This document shows positions 27,135 to 37,687 of a DNA stretch of 64,000 bases, piece by piece. The notes under the pieces are model-generated. The model worked only from the letters and a program-made list of their open reading frames with translations. It made no database searches and had not been told where the DNA came from. Position 1 is the stretch's first letter; every line of letters starts with the position of its first letter. Where the stretch lies: NCBI RefSeq assembly GCF_000369005.1, contig NZ_KB849766.1, positions 353,721-417,720 on the forward strand, written 5' to 3'. The position numbers were made by a program, and so were the translations under genes. Source of the stretch: Acinetobacter beijerinckii CIP 110307 (lineage in GTDB: Bacteria > Pseudomonadota > Gammaproteobacteria > Pseudomonadales > Moraxellaceae).

Positions 27135-27587
27135 TTATTTTTCATATGAAATTGAAAAATCCATTGGATTTAATTCAGAGCTGATTGGTTGATATGCTTG
27201 GCTAAAGCTCGGTGACATGCGTTTAGGGCGACCTGTACTAATTTCAATACATGCCCATTTGGTATTTCCAACAAATAAAACACTTTGATCTTGTGGACGA
27301 TAAAATGCGTACTGACGAAAAGAATACAGTGCATTAATATCATCTAGCCATGTTCTTAAAATGACTTCCTCACCCTGCAAAGCAGCTTTACGATATTGAA
27401 CATGATGCTCAACAGCAACCATTGCATGCTTTAACTCTAAATATTGCGCAACTCCCAAACCAAGCGTTTCAATATGTGCTGCTGCAACGTCCTGCATCCA
27501 TTGAACATAAACTACATTATTTACATGCCCAAGCACATCAATATGATTTGGTTGAACTTGTATTCTTAAATCAAAAATCGTACTCAT
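27135..27587 (-). CDS. Hotdog-fold acyl-CoA thioesterase
   Basis: A 150-residue protein of the 4-hydroxybenzoyl-CoA thioesterase family. The hallmark HIDVLGHVNNVVYVQWMQ near residue 15 carries the catalytic-type aspartate and the asparagines of the hotdog helix. The substrate is unknown, but a medium or long acyl-CoA is typical. It is isolated: the mucD-like gene lies upstream and lepA is 150 bp downstream, and no promoter is obvious. Confidence 0.8.
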   Translation of the reverse strand: MSTIFDLRIQVQPNHIDVLGHVNNVVYVQWMQDVAAAHIETLGLGVAQYLELKHAMVAVEHHVQYRKAALQGEEVILRTWLDDINALYSFRQYAFYRPQDQSVLFVGNTKWACIEISTGRPKRMSPSFSQAYQPISSELNPMDFSISYEK

Positions 27588-27656
27588 AAATATTGTTTAA
27601 TCACGATAATAAAACTCATGTGCATACACTAGACGAAACATTTCGGTATTACAAAA

Positions 27657-27688
27657 TAAAAAACCACTCAAGCTGAAGAGTGGTTTTT
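27657..27688 (-). terminator. Intrinsic terminator after the MucD/DegP-like gene
   Basis: AAAAACCACTC/GAGTGGTTTTT stem with a T-run on the minus strand. Confidence 0.85.
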
Positions 27689-27705
27689 CAAAAATACCTA
27701 GCTTA

Positions 27706-29082
27706 TTAAGGTAAACGCAAACCTAAAATTGCACGTTGACCTTGACGAATAATCGCAACACGAGCAACGCTATTTTTTGGTAACGCAGCAACTGTTTTTG
27801 CAAACATTTGGCTATTGGTAATCGGTGTGCCGTTAACTTGCAAAATTACATCGCCAGCAACAATATTTGATAATGAAGCCAAACCACCACGCTTCACATC
27901 TTGTACCAAAATACCGCCACGAACATCTAAACGAGACTGTTCCGCTTCAGTTAGGTTACGAATACTCATACCTAAACCGCTGGTTGGATTATTTTTATCC
28001 TCAGCTGCTGGAGTATCGTCAGGTGCTGTTCCCAAAGTTGCTGAAATTGTACGTGTTTTTTCATCACGTAAAACGTCTAACTGAACTGTCTGACCTGGTG
28101 CAACACGGTTTAATACATTGAGTAAATCACTAGTACGCGAAATAGAAGCACCATTAATTTTCAATATTACATCACCAGATTTCAAACCTGCTTTTTCTGC
28201 TGGTGATTTCGCGGTGACTTGTGTAATTAACGAGCCTTCAGGTTTCGGTAATTTATATGCTTCAGCTAAATTTCGATCAATATCTTGCAACATAATACCA
28301 AGATAAGAACGCGTCACTTTACCTGTAGTTTTAAGCTGCTGTACTACCTCCATTGCAACATCAATTGGAATAGAGAATGACAAACCCATATAACCGCCAG
28401 TCCCACTAAAAATACGTGAGTTCACACCAACAACTTCACCACGTTGGTTGAATAATGGACCACCTGAGTTACCTGGGTTTAATGCAGCATCCGTTTGAAT
28501 AAAAGGAACTGACGTTTCACCACTCATATTTCGAGATTTAGCACTCACAATACCTGCGGACGCAGAGTAATCAAAACCGAAAGGTGAACCAATCGCTAAA
28601 ACAGGTTCACCCACTTTTAGCTGATTTACATTACCAATTTTTAATTCAGGGAAATTTGCACCATTCACTTTTAGAACAGCAACATCGGTACGTTCATCGC
28701 TACCCACTAAAGTTGCATCTAATTCACGGCGATCATTTAAGGTAATACTAATTCGTGATGCATTTTCAATCACATGATGATTAGTAACCAAATAGCCATC
28801 TTTACTAATAAAAAATGCGCTACCGTAACCTGTTTTTTCTTGTGGTCCCTGTTGTTGAGGAATAATGACTTGATTACCGAAGAAACGACGTAAAATTTCT
28901 GGGACTTGTTGTTGTAACAACTCATCCTGAGTCATTTTTTTCACAACATTGACGCTCACGACAGCAGGACTCACCTGCTCTACGAGATTTGAAAAATCCA
29001 CTGGCGATGCAGCATTAACCTGTACAGCTGCCACCGTAAATACGGCAGCATACATTCCTTGTTGTAAATAGCGACTTTTCAT
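27706..29082 (-). CDS. Periplasmic Do-type serine protease with two PDZ domains (MucD/DegP-like)
   Basis: A 458-residue protease with a signal peptide (about residues 1-25). The catalytic triad is H103 (TNHHV), D133 (RTDVAV) and S206 (NPGNSGGP). Two PDZ domains follow, at about 245-340 and 365-455. This is the architecture of DegP, DegQ and MucD, which act as both protease and chaperone on misfolded envelope proteins. MucD also restrains alginate signalling in Pseudomonas. Together with the one-PDZ DegS-like gene at 7.7 kb, it gives the window the two main periplasmic HtrA types. Confidence 0.9.
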   Translation of the reverse strand: MKSRYLQQGMYAAVFTVAAVQVNAASPVDFSNLVEQVSPAVVSVNVVKKMTQDELLQQQVPEILRRFFGNQVIIPQQQGPQEKTGYGSAFFISKDGYLVTNHHVIENASRISITLNDRRELDATLVGSDERTDVAVLKVNGANFPELKIGNVNQLKVGEPVLAIGSPFGFDYSASAGIVSAKSRNMSGETSVPFIQTDAALNPGNSGGPLFNQRGEVVGVNSRIFSGTGGYMGLSFSIPIDVAMEVVQQLKTTGKVTRSYLGIMLQDIDRNLAEAYKLPKPEGSLITQVTAKSPAEKAGLKSGDVILKINGASISRTSDLLNVLNRVAPGQTVQLDVLRDEKTRTISATLGTAPDDTPAAEDKNNPTSGLGMSIRNLTEAEQSRLDVRGGILVQDVKRGGLASLSNIVAGDVILQVNGTPITNSQMFAKTVAALPKNSVARVAIIRQGQRAILGLRLP

Positions 29083-29461
29083 GAAGCAAGAACCTATGTA
29101 CCAATTGATTTAATTAATTTTAAGACTATGTTTTTAGCATAATCCCCTAACTCTTTTCGTAAAAATATGTTTATGTTTTCAATGCATACAAAGAAAAACA
29201 ATCATGGAATGTGAATAAATTATGGAGATTTAAATTCATCATTAATTCATTCACACTATTTTTAAGTCAATCAGCTTAATTTCAGATTAAAACAATGTAT
29301 TGAAACGTAATCCGTTTGTTTTTTCATCTAGCTTAAAGATACTCTTAGTTAAAATTGTCAACATTCGCTAAAAAATCACTCAACTCTAGGCAGATTGGCA
29401 CTTGCCTTTTTGAGAAAAAAGCGGTGTCATTAGCAAACGTTTGAAACTGAAGCAGATCGAC
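29083..29461. other. Divergent promoter region between the MucD-like gene and nadB
   Basis: About 380 bp of AT-rich sequence with no convincing gene. It must hold promoters for both divergent genes. A minus-strand TTGACA near 29359-29364 is followed at 14 bp by TATCTT, which is too close to be a strong promoter, and I cannot assign one with confidence. Confidence 0.3.
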
Positions 29462-31093
29462 ATGCCTGATTTAAAAACAATTCACCATTTTGATGTGATA
29501 ATTGTGGGCAGTGGTGGTGCAGGTCTAAGTCTTGCACTCTCTTTACCAAGTCATTACAAGATTGCCATTTTAGCAAAAGCAGCTTTAACAGAAGCGAGTA
29601 CTTTCTATGCGCAAGGCGGTGTTGCTGCAGTATTAGATGAAACTGATTCTATTCAACAACACATAAGTGACACAATGATTGCAGGTGCTCATCTTTGTGA
29701 ATTAGATGCAGTCCAACATACAGTTGAAGGCGGCAAACCTTCTGTTGACTTCCTACTCAAGCAAGGTGTGCAGTTCACCTTAGATGATGATGAACAATTA
29801 CATTTAACACGCGAAGGTGGTCATTCGCAACGTCGTATCATTCACTCTGCTGATGCAACTGGAAAAGCCATTTCAACCACCTTGGTTGAACGAGCAAAAG
29901 AGCGTGAAAATATTACAATTTTTGAAAATTATATTGCGATCGATTTAATTACATTACATAAACTTGGTCATCAAGATCAGACTAATCGTGCAATTGGTTT
30001 ATATGCACTTGATGAAGATCATGAACAAGTTCACACCTTTTTAGCTCCGTTTACTGCGCTTGCCTGCGGCGGCGCAATGAAAGCTTATCTTTACACATCA
30101 AATCCTGATATCGCAACAGGTGATGGTATTGCGATGGCTTATCGTGCAGGATGTCGTGTAGCCAATATGGAATTTAACCAATTCCATCCGACTTGTTTAT
30201 ATCATCCGAAAGCACGCTCTTTCTTAATTACCGAAGCAATGCGTGGTGAAGGCGCTTATCTGCGTCTACCAGACGGTGAACGTTTCATGTTGCGTTTTGA
30301 TGAGCGTGCTGAACTTGCACCACGTGATATTGTAGCACGTACCATTGACCATGAAATCAAGCGCCTAGGTATTCGTCATGTCTGGTTAGACATCACGCAT
30401 AAATCACCCGAGTTTATTACTGAACACTTCCCGACACTTTATGCACGTTTGCTTGAACTTGGCATTGATATCACCAAAGATATGATTCCTGTTGTTCCTG
30501 CTGCGCACTATACCTGTGGTGGTGTGGTCGTCGATGAGCATAGCCAAACGGATTTAGATGGTTTATATGCCATTGGTGAAACCTCTTATACAGGTTTACA
30601 CGGCGCAAACCGTATGGCAAGTAACTCACTACTCGAATGTTTTGTTTATGGCATGAGCGCAGCAGAAGATATTAAGAGCAAACACAACACAAGCTTTGAA
30701 TTTCCAGATGTACCTTCTTGGGATGAATCTCAAGTCACCGATGCGGATGAAGATGTTGTCATCTTACAAAACTGGGATGAGCTACGTTCTACCATGTGGA
30801 ACTATGTGGGTATTGTTCGCACGACTAAACGACTACAACGTGCTTTACACCGTATCGAAATGTTGAAACGTGAAATTAATGAATACTATCAAGATTATCG
30901 TGTCAGCAAGAACTTGATTGAATTGCGTAACTTAGTGCTGGTTTCAGAAATGATTGTACGTTGCGCGATGGAACGTAAGGAATCGCGTGGTTTGCATTAC
31001 ACATTGGATTATCCTGAACTGTTGAATGAAATTCGCAAAACAGTATTGACGCCACCGAATTTTAAGGTGGAGCAGCCGTTGGTGAATGAGTGA
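29462..31093 (+). CDS. nadB: L-aspartate oxidase
   Basis: FAD enzyme that oxidises aspartate to iminoaspartate, the first step of de novo NAD synthesis. The FAD-binding GSGGAG is near residue 17 and is followed by the flavoprotein block [15 protein letters not shown]. Catalytic residues characteristic of the fumarate-reductase-like fold are seen in HTREGGHS-like and [10 protein letters not shown] segments, and the late [14 protein letters not shown] is typical of NadB. The ATG at 29462 gives 543 residues and is preferred over an upstream in-frame TTG. NadA and NadC are not in the window. nadB converges on tmk. Confidence 0.95.
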   Translation: MPDLKTIHHFDVIIVGSGGAGLSLALSLPSHYKIAILAKAALTEASTFYAQGGVAAVLDETDSIQQHISDTMIAGAHLCELDAVQHTVEGGKPSVDFLLKQGVQFTLDDDEQLHLTREGGHSQRRIIHSADATGKAISTTLVERAKERENITIFENYIAIDLITLHKLGHQDQTNRAIGLYALDEDHEQVHTFLAPFTALACGGAMKAYLYTSNPDIATGDGIAMAYRAGCRVANMEFNQFHPTCLYHPKARSFLITEAMRGEGAYLRLPDGERFMLRFDERAELAPRDIVARTIDHEIKRLGIRHVWLDITHKSPEFITEHFPTLYARLLELGIDITKDMIPVVPAAHYTCGGVVVDEHSQTDLDGLYAIGETSYTGLHGANRMASNSLLECFVYGMSAAEDIKSKHNTSFEFPDVPSWDESQVTDADEDVVILQNWDELRSTMWNYVGIVRTTKRLQRALHRIEMLKREINEYYQDYRVSKNLIELRNLVLVSEMIVRCAMERKESRGLHYTLDYPELLNEIRKTVLTPPNFKVEQPLVNE

Positions 31094-31158
31094 TATTTTA
31101 AGGCTATTGATTTTCTTAAGCTTTATAAATGAGTTTGTAGTTGTTATTTAGTATCGTG

Positions 31159-31260
31159 GTAGGCGACATGGATGTCGCCTGTTGCGCTGCGGTATCAAGG
31201 ATGTACCGTCAGCGCAACAAAGGATTTTTGTTACTTTTCATCCCTGAAAAGTAAGGCAAG
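31159..31260. repeat. Three-hairpin intergenic element (possible REP/MITE-like repeat)
   Basis: Three perfect or near-perfect inverted repeats sit in tandem. Hairpin 1 is AGGCGACAT-GG-ATGTCGCCT (31161-31180). Hairpin 2 is GTTGCGCTG at 31181-31189, extended inward by CGGTA/TACCG, paired with CAGCGCAAC at 31210-31218 through one bulged base. Hairpin 3 is TTACTTTTC-ATCCCT-GAAAAGTAA (31231-31254). It lies between convergent nadB and tmk, in a 230-bp stretch with no gene. The dense palindromes resemble intergenic repetitive elements. Copy number elsewhere in the genome is not visible here. Confidence 0.5.
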
Positions 31261-31326
31261 ACCTATACAAAAAGCATTCATTTACCCGCATTTTTATGAG
31301 GCAGGGCAAACTCATTATCAAGCCTC

Positions 31327-31926
31327 TTATTTCAAATATTGCAAAGCTTCATCAAACACAACATCAGCATTCTGCGTTGCATTCAAACGCTTAATCCGCT
31401 CAGGCTCTGCTTGCCATAAAGTCTCATAACCAGAACGAACCTTCGCAAAGAAACTCAATTTTTCTTGCTCGAAACGATCCAATGCACCACGCTCTCGTGC
31501 ACGAGTCATTCCCAACTCAATCGGGGCATCCAACCAAAATGTAATATTCGGCATTTTCGCCACAAAAGTTTGATTCAACAGTTGCAACTTTTCCTGACTC
31601 AAGCCACGTCCAGAACATTGATAAGCAAAGCTAGCATCAGTAAAACGATCACTCAGCACAATTTTTCCCGCCGTTAATGCAGGTAAAATCACTTGTTGTA
31701 AATGCTGTGCACGTGCAGCGTAAATCAATAACAGCTCGGTATCATGACTCATTTGCTCTTCATGATTCACAGCCAATAATAAGGAACGAATCTGCTCAGC
31801 CAATGGTGTTCCACCGGGTTCACGGGTCAACACCACTTCTTTACTTTGTTGTTCAAAGTACTGATGAATTTTACGAATCAGCGTAGTCTTACCAACACCT
31901 TCCGTACCTTCAAAACTAATAAACAT
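31327..31926 (-). CDS. tmk: Thymidylate kinase
   Basis: Phosphorylates dTMP to dTDP. The 199-residue protein has the P-loop GTEGVGKTT at residues 7-15, the DR-containing TREPGGT motif near residue 35, DRFTDASFAYQ near residue 90 and a LID region near RARERGALDRFEQE. The gene starts at the last base of the mltG stop (TAATG), giving the common pabC-mltG-tmk operon with translational coupling. Confidence 0.95.
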   Translation of the reverse strand: MFISFEGTEGVGKTTLIRKIHQYFEQQSKEVVLTREPGGTPLAEQIRSLLLAVNHEEQMSHDTELLLIYAARAQHLQQVILPALTAGKIVLSDRFTDASFAYQCSGRGLSQEKLQLLNQTFVAKMPNITFWLDAPIELGMTRARERGALDRFEQEKLSFFAKVRSGYETLWQAEPERIKRLNATQNADVVFDEALQYLK

Positions 31927-33002
31927 TATTCACCCTGCTTTTTCTTTGAACGTAGCACAGTTAAATATTCTTGCACTGCACGATTATGGTCTTCTAAAGA
32001 CGCTGTAAATTTATGCCCACCATTACCTGTAGCAACAAAGTAAATATTTTTAGCATCGTCTGGATGCATGGCTGCTTCAATCGCTTTTTTACTTGGTAAA
32101 GCAATTGGCGTTGGTGGTAAACCATTAATGGTGTAAGTATTGTAGGACGTTGGTGTGCGTAAATCATTACGAGTGATATTGCCTTTATAGTTGTCACCCA
32201 TGCCATAGATCACTGTTGGATCAGTTTGCAAACGCATCCCTATTTTCAAACGACGAACAAACACACCCGACACTTGCTCAAGTTCGCTATCCAAACTGGT
32301 TTCTTTTTCAATAATTGAAGCCATGATTAATGCTTCATATTTATCTTTATAGGGTAAATTCGGTGCTTTATTAGCCCAAGCCTCATCTAATGATTTCATT
32401 TGACGGCGATACAAATCAGTTAAGATTTTTTTATCTGTTTCACCTTTTGCGAAGAAATACGTATCAGGTGCAAATAAACCTTCTGGATGAGAATAAGGGA
32501 TATCCAACTCTTTTAATAACTGATCTTTAGGTAAGTGTAAGACAGTTTTAGTCACATTTGGATCTTTCTTTAAATTATTAATAAGTTGCTTAAATGTCGT
32601 GCCTTCAATCACTAAAATACGATTCATCTGCGCATTGTCAGCATTCGATAGCATTTCTAAAACCTGACGAACACTCATGCCTTGTGTAATTTCATATACA
32701 CCCGCTTTCATGGTGTCATGAATCATAAATTTCTGATAAATCCTTAAAATAATCGGAAAATTCACCTTATTTTCTTCTGCCAAACGGTCAATAAAACCAG
32801 AATAAGTGTCACCCGAAGAAATCACTAAAATTTGTTTTTTAGAGTCAATAGGATAATTCTTAAATAAACTTGACCATAAAACACCCAAAACCAGCACTAC
32901 AAAAATGATGATCGCGATGAAAGAGGCTTTTAATGGAAAGATAGATTTCGGTTTAGCTTTTGGTTTTTTCTTAGTCTTACTTGGATTAGGTGGCTTTGGC
33001 AT
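31926..33002 (-). CDS. mltG: Endolytic murein transglycosylase MltG
   Basis: Inner membrane protein that cleaves nascent peptidoglycan strands and helps set glycan length. The 358-residue protein has a basic cytoplasmic N-terminus, one transmembrane helix (about 26-44), a LysM-like middle region and the YceG domain. The catalytic glutamate is E232 in MASIIEKETS. It is situated between pabC and tmk, overlapping tmk by one base. A two-base gap separates it from pabC. Confidence 0.95.
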   Translation of the reverse strand: MPKPPNPSKTKKKPKAKPKSIFPLKASFIAIIIFVVLVLGVLWSSLFKNYPIDSKKQILVISSGDTYSGFIDRLAEENKVNFPIILRIYQKFMIHDTMKAGVYEITQGMSVRQVLEMLSNADNAQMNRILVIEGTTFKQLINNLKKDPNVTKTVLHLPKDQLLKELDIPYSHPEGLFAPDTYFFAKGETDKKILTDLYRRQMKSLDEAWANKAPNLPYKDKYEALIMASIIEKETSLDSELEQVSGVFVRRLKIGMRLQTDPTVIYGMGDNYKGNITRNDLRTPTSYNTYTINGLPPTPIALPSKKAIEAAMHPDDAKNIYFVATGNGGHKFTASLEDHNRAVQEYLTVLRSKKKQGE

Positions 33003-33004
33003 AT

Positions 33005-33817
33005 TTAGTCAATCTGGCTAAGTTTTAAAGTTTTAAATAAATCAAGGTATGGTTGCTGAGCTAAAGCTTGCCGATTAAATCGAATGACGGCTTTCATTGG
33101 ATGCAAAGCATTACAGAAAAATAAGCTTTGAATGTGTTCAATTTCATTTAATTCAATACAACGTTGCTCACAATGAATATCCTGTTGCTGCATTCGAGAG
33201 AGAATTGTCGCTCGCATCACACCGTGAACGCCATTATACCGAAGTTCAGGCGTAATCCATTGATCATTTATGCGAATAAAACAATTACTGCTCACCCCTT
33301 CTACAATATAACCCTGCACATCACTCACTAATGCTTCTAGCCAGCCTTGCTGATCAGCTTCTTGTTTAAGTAAGACTTGCTCTAATCGGTTCAATGTTTT
33401 CAACCCAACCAAGTGCGGCATATTGAGACCTAAAGCATGAGTTAACAATCCACTTTCAATCCATTCAGGTTGAAAAACTTGCATCACTCTAGGGTAATAC
33501 CACACGTAAATATCAGCCGCATGTAAAGGAAGACTATAGCCTCGATCCCCTTCACCACGACTGATAACGACTTTAAAGGTACCATTCAAAGTTGGATTTT
33601 GCTGTTTAAGTTGTTCCAATGATTCATCAATTAGAGAAAGATCGGCGTCGAGACTTAGGTTTTGGCAAGCTACTTTTAAGCGTGCGAAGTGTAAGTGTTT
33701 TAGTTCGAACACACCTTGAAAAATCCGTGCAGTGGTAAAACAACCATCTCCATAGTGAAAGGCTCGATCTAATAATGGGATCGAATCAATCAATTGTCCG
33801 TTTTTATAACACTGCAT
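33005..33817 (-). CDS. pabC: Aminodeoxychorismate lyase
   Basis: PLP enzyme that converts 4-amino-4-deoxychorismate to 4-aminobenzoate and pyruvate in folate synthesis. It belongs to the class IV aminotransferase fold. The 270-residue protein opens with FHYGDGCFTTARIFQG and has the PLP lysine K140 in LKTLNRLEQVLLK. The late SNCFIRIN segment (about residue 200) is the second class IV signature. The ATG at 33817 is used rather than an upstream TTG. It leads the pabC-mltG-tmk operon. Confidence 0.92.
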   Translation of the reverse strand: MQCYKNGQLIDSIPLLDRAFHYGDGCFTTARIFQGVFELKHLHFARLKVACQNLSLDADLSLIDESLEQLKQQNPTLNGTFKVVISRGEGDRGYSLPLHAADIYVWYYPRVMQVFQPEWIESGLLTHALGLNMPHLVGLKTLNRLEQVLLKQEADQQGWLEALVSDVQGYIVEGVSSNCFIRINDQWITPELRYNGVHGVMRATILSRMQQQDIHCEQRCIELNEIEHIQSLFFCNALHPMKAVIRFNRQALAQQPYLDLFKTLKLSQID

Positions 33818-34244
33818 GATCAAGAATTCAGTTTGAAATACGCCATCATCATACCTTGAAAGCTAAGTTTCGGAAATTCTAGGTAACAGATCAGCGACCA
33901 GAATGTTTAACATAACCGTGATTGGCTTTTTAATCTTGCCGCTAAACAACTATCCCACGAATAAAACAAATTTAGATTTCATCCAAAATCAAGCGAACTA
34001 AAAATAAACTAATTTTTATACGCCACATTTAAAACCGTTATGACACAACATCTTGTTTTCATAGATATAAGCAAAGTTATTATCAAAAAATATGCATAAG
34101 TTATCTGTTTTTTATATTTCTTTTTAATTCATATCAAATTCGATTTTAATTATTTTTTTTGCAAAAAAACTATCGTTATGCTGCGTACATATTCCAAACA
34201 ATGATTGAAGATCTGCTGATAACAGATCAATTAAAGGGGTTTTC
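33818..34244. other. 420-bp AT-rich region upstream of the sulfate operon
   Basis: Between divergent pabC and sbp I see no gene. Close to sbp a perfect inverted repeat GATCTG/CAGATC (34210-34228) could fold in the mRNA leader just before the GGGG ribosome binding site. Sulfur-responsive CysB-type sites have no simple consensus and I could not locate one. Confidence 0.35.
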
Positions 34245-35252
34245 ATGCGTTTATCTCAAGTTAAAGTCGGCGTTATTGCTGCACTACTTTCCGTTTCATC
34301 TTTCGCGGCACAAGAATTTTTAAATGTCTCTTATGACCCAACTCGTGAACTTTATACAGATTTCAATAAACAGTTCGGTGCATTTTGGAAACAACGCACT
34401 GGTCAAGACATTGACTTTAAACAATCACATGGTGGTTCAGGTAAACAAGCCCGTGCAGTCATTGATGGCTTAAATGCTGATGTGGTGACCCTTGCCCTAG
34501 CAGCTGATATTGATGAAATTGCTGAAAATGCAAAATTACTTCCAGCCGATTGGCAAAAGAAGCTACCAAACAACTCAACACCTTATACCTCAACAATTGT
34601 TTTCCTTGTGCGTAAAGGTAATCCTAAACAAATCAAAGACTGGGGCGATTTGGTTAAACCTGGCGTAGAAATTATTACACCAAATCCTAAAACATCTGGT
34701 GGCGCACGTTGGAACTACTTAGGTGCTTGGGCTTGGGCAAAACATCAAAAAGGTGGTAACGATGCCAAAGCCCAAGAATTTGTTCGCCAAATTTACAAGC
34801 AAACCAAAGTTCTTGATTCAGGGGCACGTGGTGCAACTACAACTTTTGCTGAACGCGGTATTGGTGACGTATTACTTGCTTGGGAAAATGAAGCATTTCT
34901 TGCAATACGCGAACAACCAGGTAAGTTTGAAATTATCACACCTTCACTTTCCATTTTGGCTGAACCACCTGTTGCAGTCGTAGAAAAAAATGCTGAGAAG
35001 AAAGGCAACTTACAAATCGCACGTGGATATTTGAACTATTTATATTCTCCTGCGGGTCAAGAAATTGCTGCTCGTAACTTCTATCGTCCTCGAAATGCGG
35101 CTGTTTTAAAGAAATACAGTACAACATTTAAACCACTCAAACTTGTGACGATTGATAAAGAGTTTGGCGGTTGGACTAAGGTACAAAAAACCCACTTTGA
35201 TAATGGCGGTATATTTGACCAAATCGTCAAGATCAACAGCACTACAAAATAA
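34245..35252 (+). CDS. sbp: Sulfate ABC transporter, periplasmic binding protein
   Basis: A 335-residue periplasmic protein with a signal peptide (about 1-22, ending SFA). It has the sulfate-binding protein signatures [12 protein letters not shown] and [17 protein letters not shown], and a final [20 protein letters not shown] block. It binds sulfate (and thiosulfate) and delivers it to CysT/CysW. It is the first gene of the sulfate operon, followed by a hydrolase gene and cysTWA. The gene starts right after an AAAGGGG ribosome binding site. Confidence 0.92.
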   Translation: MRLSQVKVGVIAALLSVSSFAAQEFLNVSYDPTRELYTDFNKQFGAFWKQRTGQDIDFKQSHGGSGKQARAVIDGLNADVVTLALAADIDEIAENAKLLPADWQKKLPNNSTPYTSTIVFLVRKGNPKQIKDWGDLVKPGVEIITPNPKTSGGARWNYLGAWAWAKHQKGGNDAKAQEFVRQIYKQTKVLDSGARGATTTFAERGIGDVLLAWENEAFLAIREQPGKFEIITPSLSILAEPPVAVVEKNAEKKGNLQIARGYLNYLYSPAGQEIAARNFYRPRNAAVLKKYSTTFKPLKLVTIDKEFGGWTKVQKTHFDNGGIFDQIVKINSTTK

Positions 35253-35283
35253 TTTACTTAAAAAGTAGATAGGGAGAGCGGAC

Positions 35284-35886
35284 ATGATTCATACCGTAAT
35301 TGTTCCAGGTGTAGGTGGTAGCGAAGCGCAACACTGGCAGTCTTGGTTACAACAGCAACTTGTGTCTAGCTCTCGCGTTCAACAGAAACATTGGGATCGT
35401 CCTGTGCTCAGTGAATGGATTGTCCAATTTATTAAAACTGTTGTTTCTGCTCCAGCACCTGTTCAAATCGTGGCGCATAGTTTTGGCTGCTTAACCAGTA
35501 TTGCTGCGCTTGCTGAGCACCCAGAACTCAGAGCAAAAGTTAAAAATCTGGTATTGGTTGCACCCGCCAACCCTGCACGTTTTGGTGAAGCAGGCTTCGC
35601 ACGTCATAGCTTGATTGACTATAAACAGTATTTTCAGCAGATCAAAATTGAAGTACCAACTACTTTATTAATTAGTGAAAATGACCCTTGGTTAGGTTAT
35701 GTCGATGCTTTGCAATTGGCTCAAGCATGGAAACTAACCCCCATTAATTTAGGTGCTGTCGGTCATATCAATGTCGCATCTGGATTTGGTCCTTTCCCTG
35801 AGATCCTGAACTACTTACTCCCTGAAAAAAAGACGCAGCTCGTCGCCCGAATGAGTCAGGCAAATTTCAATCTAAAATTTGCCTAA
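35284..35886 (+). CDS. RBBP9/YdeN-family alpha/beta hydrolase inside the sulfate operon
   Basis: A 200-residue serine hydrolase. The nucleophile serine is in VAHSFGC near residue 66, the acid in ENDPW near residue 138, and the histidine in GHINVASGFG near residue 160, all characteristic of the RBBP9/YdeN family. It has no signal peptide. Its position between sbp and cysT, with short gaps, shows co-transcription, but no link between this family and sulfate transport is established. It may handle a sulfur metabolite or ester, which is purely a context guess. Confidence 0.75.
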   Translation: MIHTVIVPGVGGSEAQHWQSWLQQQLVSSSRVQQKHWDRPVLSEWIVQFIKTVVSAPAPVQIVAHSFGCLTSIAALAEHPELRAKVKNLVLVAPANPARFGEAGFARHSLIDYKQYFQQIKIEVPTTLLISENDPWLGYVDALQLAQAWKLTPINLGAVGHINVASGFGPFPEILNYLLPEKKTQLVARMSQANFNLKFA

Positions 35887-35961
35887 CACCGCTCCCGTAT
35901 TTTTAGTATTCGCATTATTTATTTGCTTGTTTTAGCAAACATTTCTCTTTGAGGAAATATC

Positions 35962-36795
35962 ATGTCGCAGCGTTCCCGAGTGCTGCCTGGGTTTGGTCTC
36001 TCATTAGGCTTCACCCTCGCTTACGTGTCTTTGATTGTGCTTATTCCTTTATCTGCTGTCTTTATCAAATCCTTAGGGATTGGTTGGGATGGCTTGTGGG
36101 AAATCTTAACGTCAGAGCGAATTTTAAAGTCTCTACAACTTAGCTTTAGTGCTGCATTAATAGCGGCATTGGTAAATGTTATTTTTGGTTTATTACTCGC
36201 TTGGTGCTTAGTTCGCTATAGTTTCCCAGGTAAACGTATTGTCGATGCTTTAGTAGATTTACCTTTTGCTCTTCCTACTGCTGTTGCAGGCATTGCATTA
36301 ACCTCGTTATATGCACCAACAGGCTGGATTGGACAATATCTTTCTCCACTTGGGATTGAGGTAGCTTACACCCCGATTGGGATTACTTTAGCTCTGATTT
36401 TTATTGGTATACCTTTCGTGGTTCGTACCGTACAACCCGTACTAAGTGACATTGAAACTGAATTGGAAGAAGCCGCTTCTGCTCTTGGTGCAAATCGTTA
36501 CCAGACGATTACCAAAATCATTTTACCAATTTTATTTCCAGCTCTACTGACCGGCTTTGCTTTGGCTTTTGCTCGTGGTGTCGGCGAATACGGTTCAGTG
36601 ATCTTTATTGCAGGTAACCAGCCTTACAAAACAGAAATCGCTCCGCTTATGATTATTTCTCGTTTAGAAGAATATGACTATGCAGGTGCGACCACGATTG
36701 CTGTGGTTATGCTTGTTCTCTCTTTTGCCATTCTATTTTTAATTAACTTAGTACAAGCATGGGCAAGTCGTCGTACAGGGAGAACTGCACAATGA
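35962..36795 (+). CDS. cysT: Sulfate ABC transporter permease CysT
   Basis: Inner membrane permease of 277 residues with about six helices. The ABC-binding EAA loop is visible as [30 protein letters not shown]. The N-terminal [22 protein letters not shown] is typical of CysT/CysU. It pairs with CysW and overlaps its start by four bases (ATGA). Confidence 0.93.
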   Translation: MSQRSRVLPGFGLSLGFTLAYVSLIVLIPLSAVFIKSLGIGWDGLWEILTSERILKSLQLSFSAALIAALVNVIFGLLLAWCLVRYSFPGKRIVDALVDLPFALPTAVAGIALTSLYAPTGWIGQYLSPLGIEVAYTPIGITLALIFIGIPFVVRTVQPVLSDIETELEEAASALGANRYQTITKIILPILFPALLTGFALAFARGVGEYGSVIFIAGNQPYKTEIAPLMIISRLEEYDYAGATTIAVVMLVLSFAILFLINLVQAWASRRTGRTAQ

Positions 36796-37676
36796 GCTTA
36801 AATACCAGTAGCAATAGTTTAGCGCTTAAATTACAAGCTAGAGATGCAACCCGCGAACCGACTTGGGTCCGTTACACTTTTATTAGTGTTGCACTTATCT
36901 TCTTTCTGAGTTGTTTAATTTTACCTTTGATTTTGGTTTTTGTTGAAGCTTTTAAACAAGGTCTGAATGTTTATATCAATGCACTGACTGATTCAGATAC
37001 TTTATCCGCTGTAAAGCTAACCTTACTCACTGCCGCAATAGCCGTACCAATTAACGTTGTATTTGGTGTTGCGGCGGCATGGGCTGTTGCAAAGTTCCAA
37101 TTCCGTGGCAAAGCCATTTTGACCACGATTATCGACATGCCATTCTCAGTTTCGCCTGTAATTGCAGGTTTGATGATTGTATTAATTTTTGGCTCTCAAG
37201 GTTGGATTGGTGGTTGGTTAATGGATCATGATATTAAAATTCTGTATGCCGTACCTGCCATTGTTTTAGCTACTATTTTTATTACAGTACCATTTGTTGC
37301 ACGTGAACTTATACCTTTAATGGAAGCTCAGGGAACCGAAGAGGAAGAAGCAGCGATTGTACTTGGTGCTTCGGGCTGGCAAACCTTCTGGAAAGTGACT
37401 CTTCCAAATATTAAATGGGGTTTGATCTATGGTGTGATTCTGTGTAATGCGCGTGCTATGGGAGAGTTTGGTGCAGTCTCTGTCGTTTCAGGACATATCC
37501 GCGGTGAAACCAACACATTACCGCTTCATGTCGAGATTCTCTATAACGAATATACCTTTAGTGCTGCATTTGCTGTGTCTTCATTACTGGCATTTTTAGC
37601 GATCATTACTTTGATTTTGAAAACTTGGCTTGAAGTCCGCCAAGACCAAGCAAATGAACATAAAACAAATCCCTAA
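36792..37676 (+). CDS. cysW: Sulfate ABC transporter permease CysW
   Basis: Second permease half, of 294 residues, with about six helices. Its EAA loop reads [33 protein letters not shown] longer frame reaches back to 36759, but it lies inside cysT. The ATG at 36792 in an ATGA overlap is the obvious start. The C-terminal tail is short and polar. Confidence 0.93.
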   Translation: MSLNTSSNSLALKLQARDATREPTWVRYTFISVALIFFLSCLILPLILVFVEAFKQGLNVYINALTDSDTLSAVKLTLLTAAIAVPINVVFGVAAAWAVAKFQFRGKAILTTIIDMPFSVSPVIAGLMIVLIFGSQGWIGGWLMDHDIKILYAVPAIVLATIFITVPFVARELIPLMEAQGTEEEEAAIVLGASGWQTFWKVTLPNIKWGLIYGVILCNARAMGEFGAVSVVSGHIRGETNTLPLHVEILYNEYTFSAAFAVSSLLAFLAIITLILKTWLEVRQDQANEHKTNP

Positions 37677-37687
37677 GGAATGAACAC

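Noticed and set aside
31172..31429. Plus-strand frame of 85 codons over the hairpin element
   Set aside because: It crosses the three hairpins and the antisense of tmk; protein-like features are absent.
36759..36791. Extra eleven codons before cysW
   Set aside because: They overlap cysT, and the ATGA overlap at 36792 is the normal coupled start.
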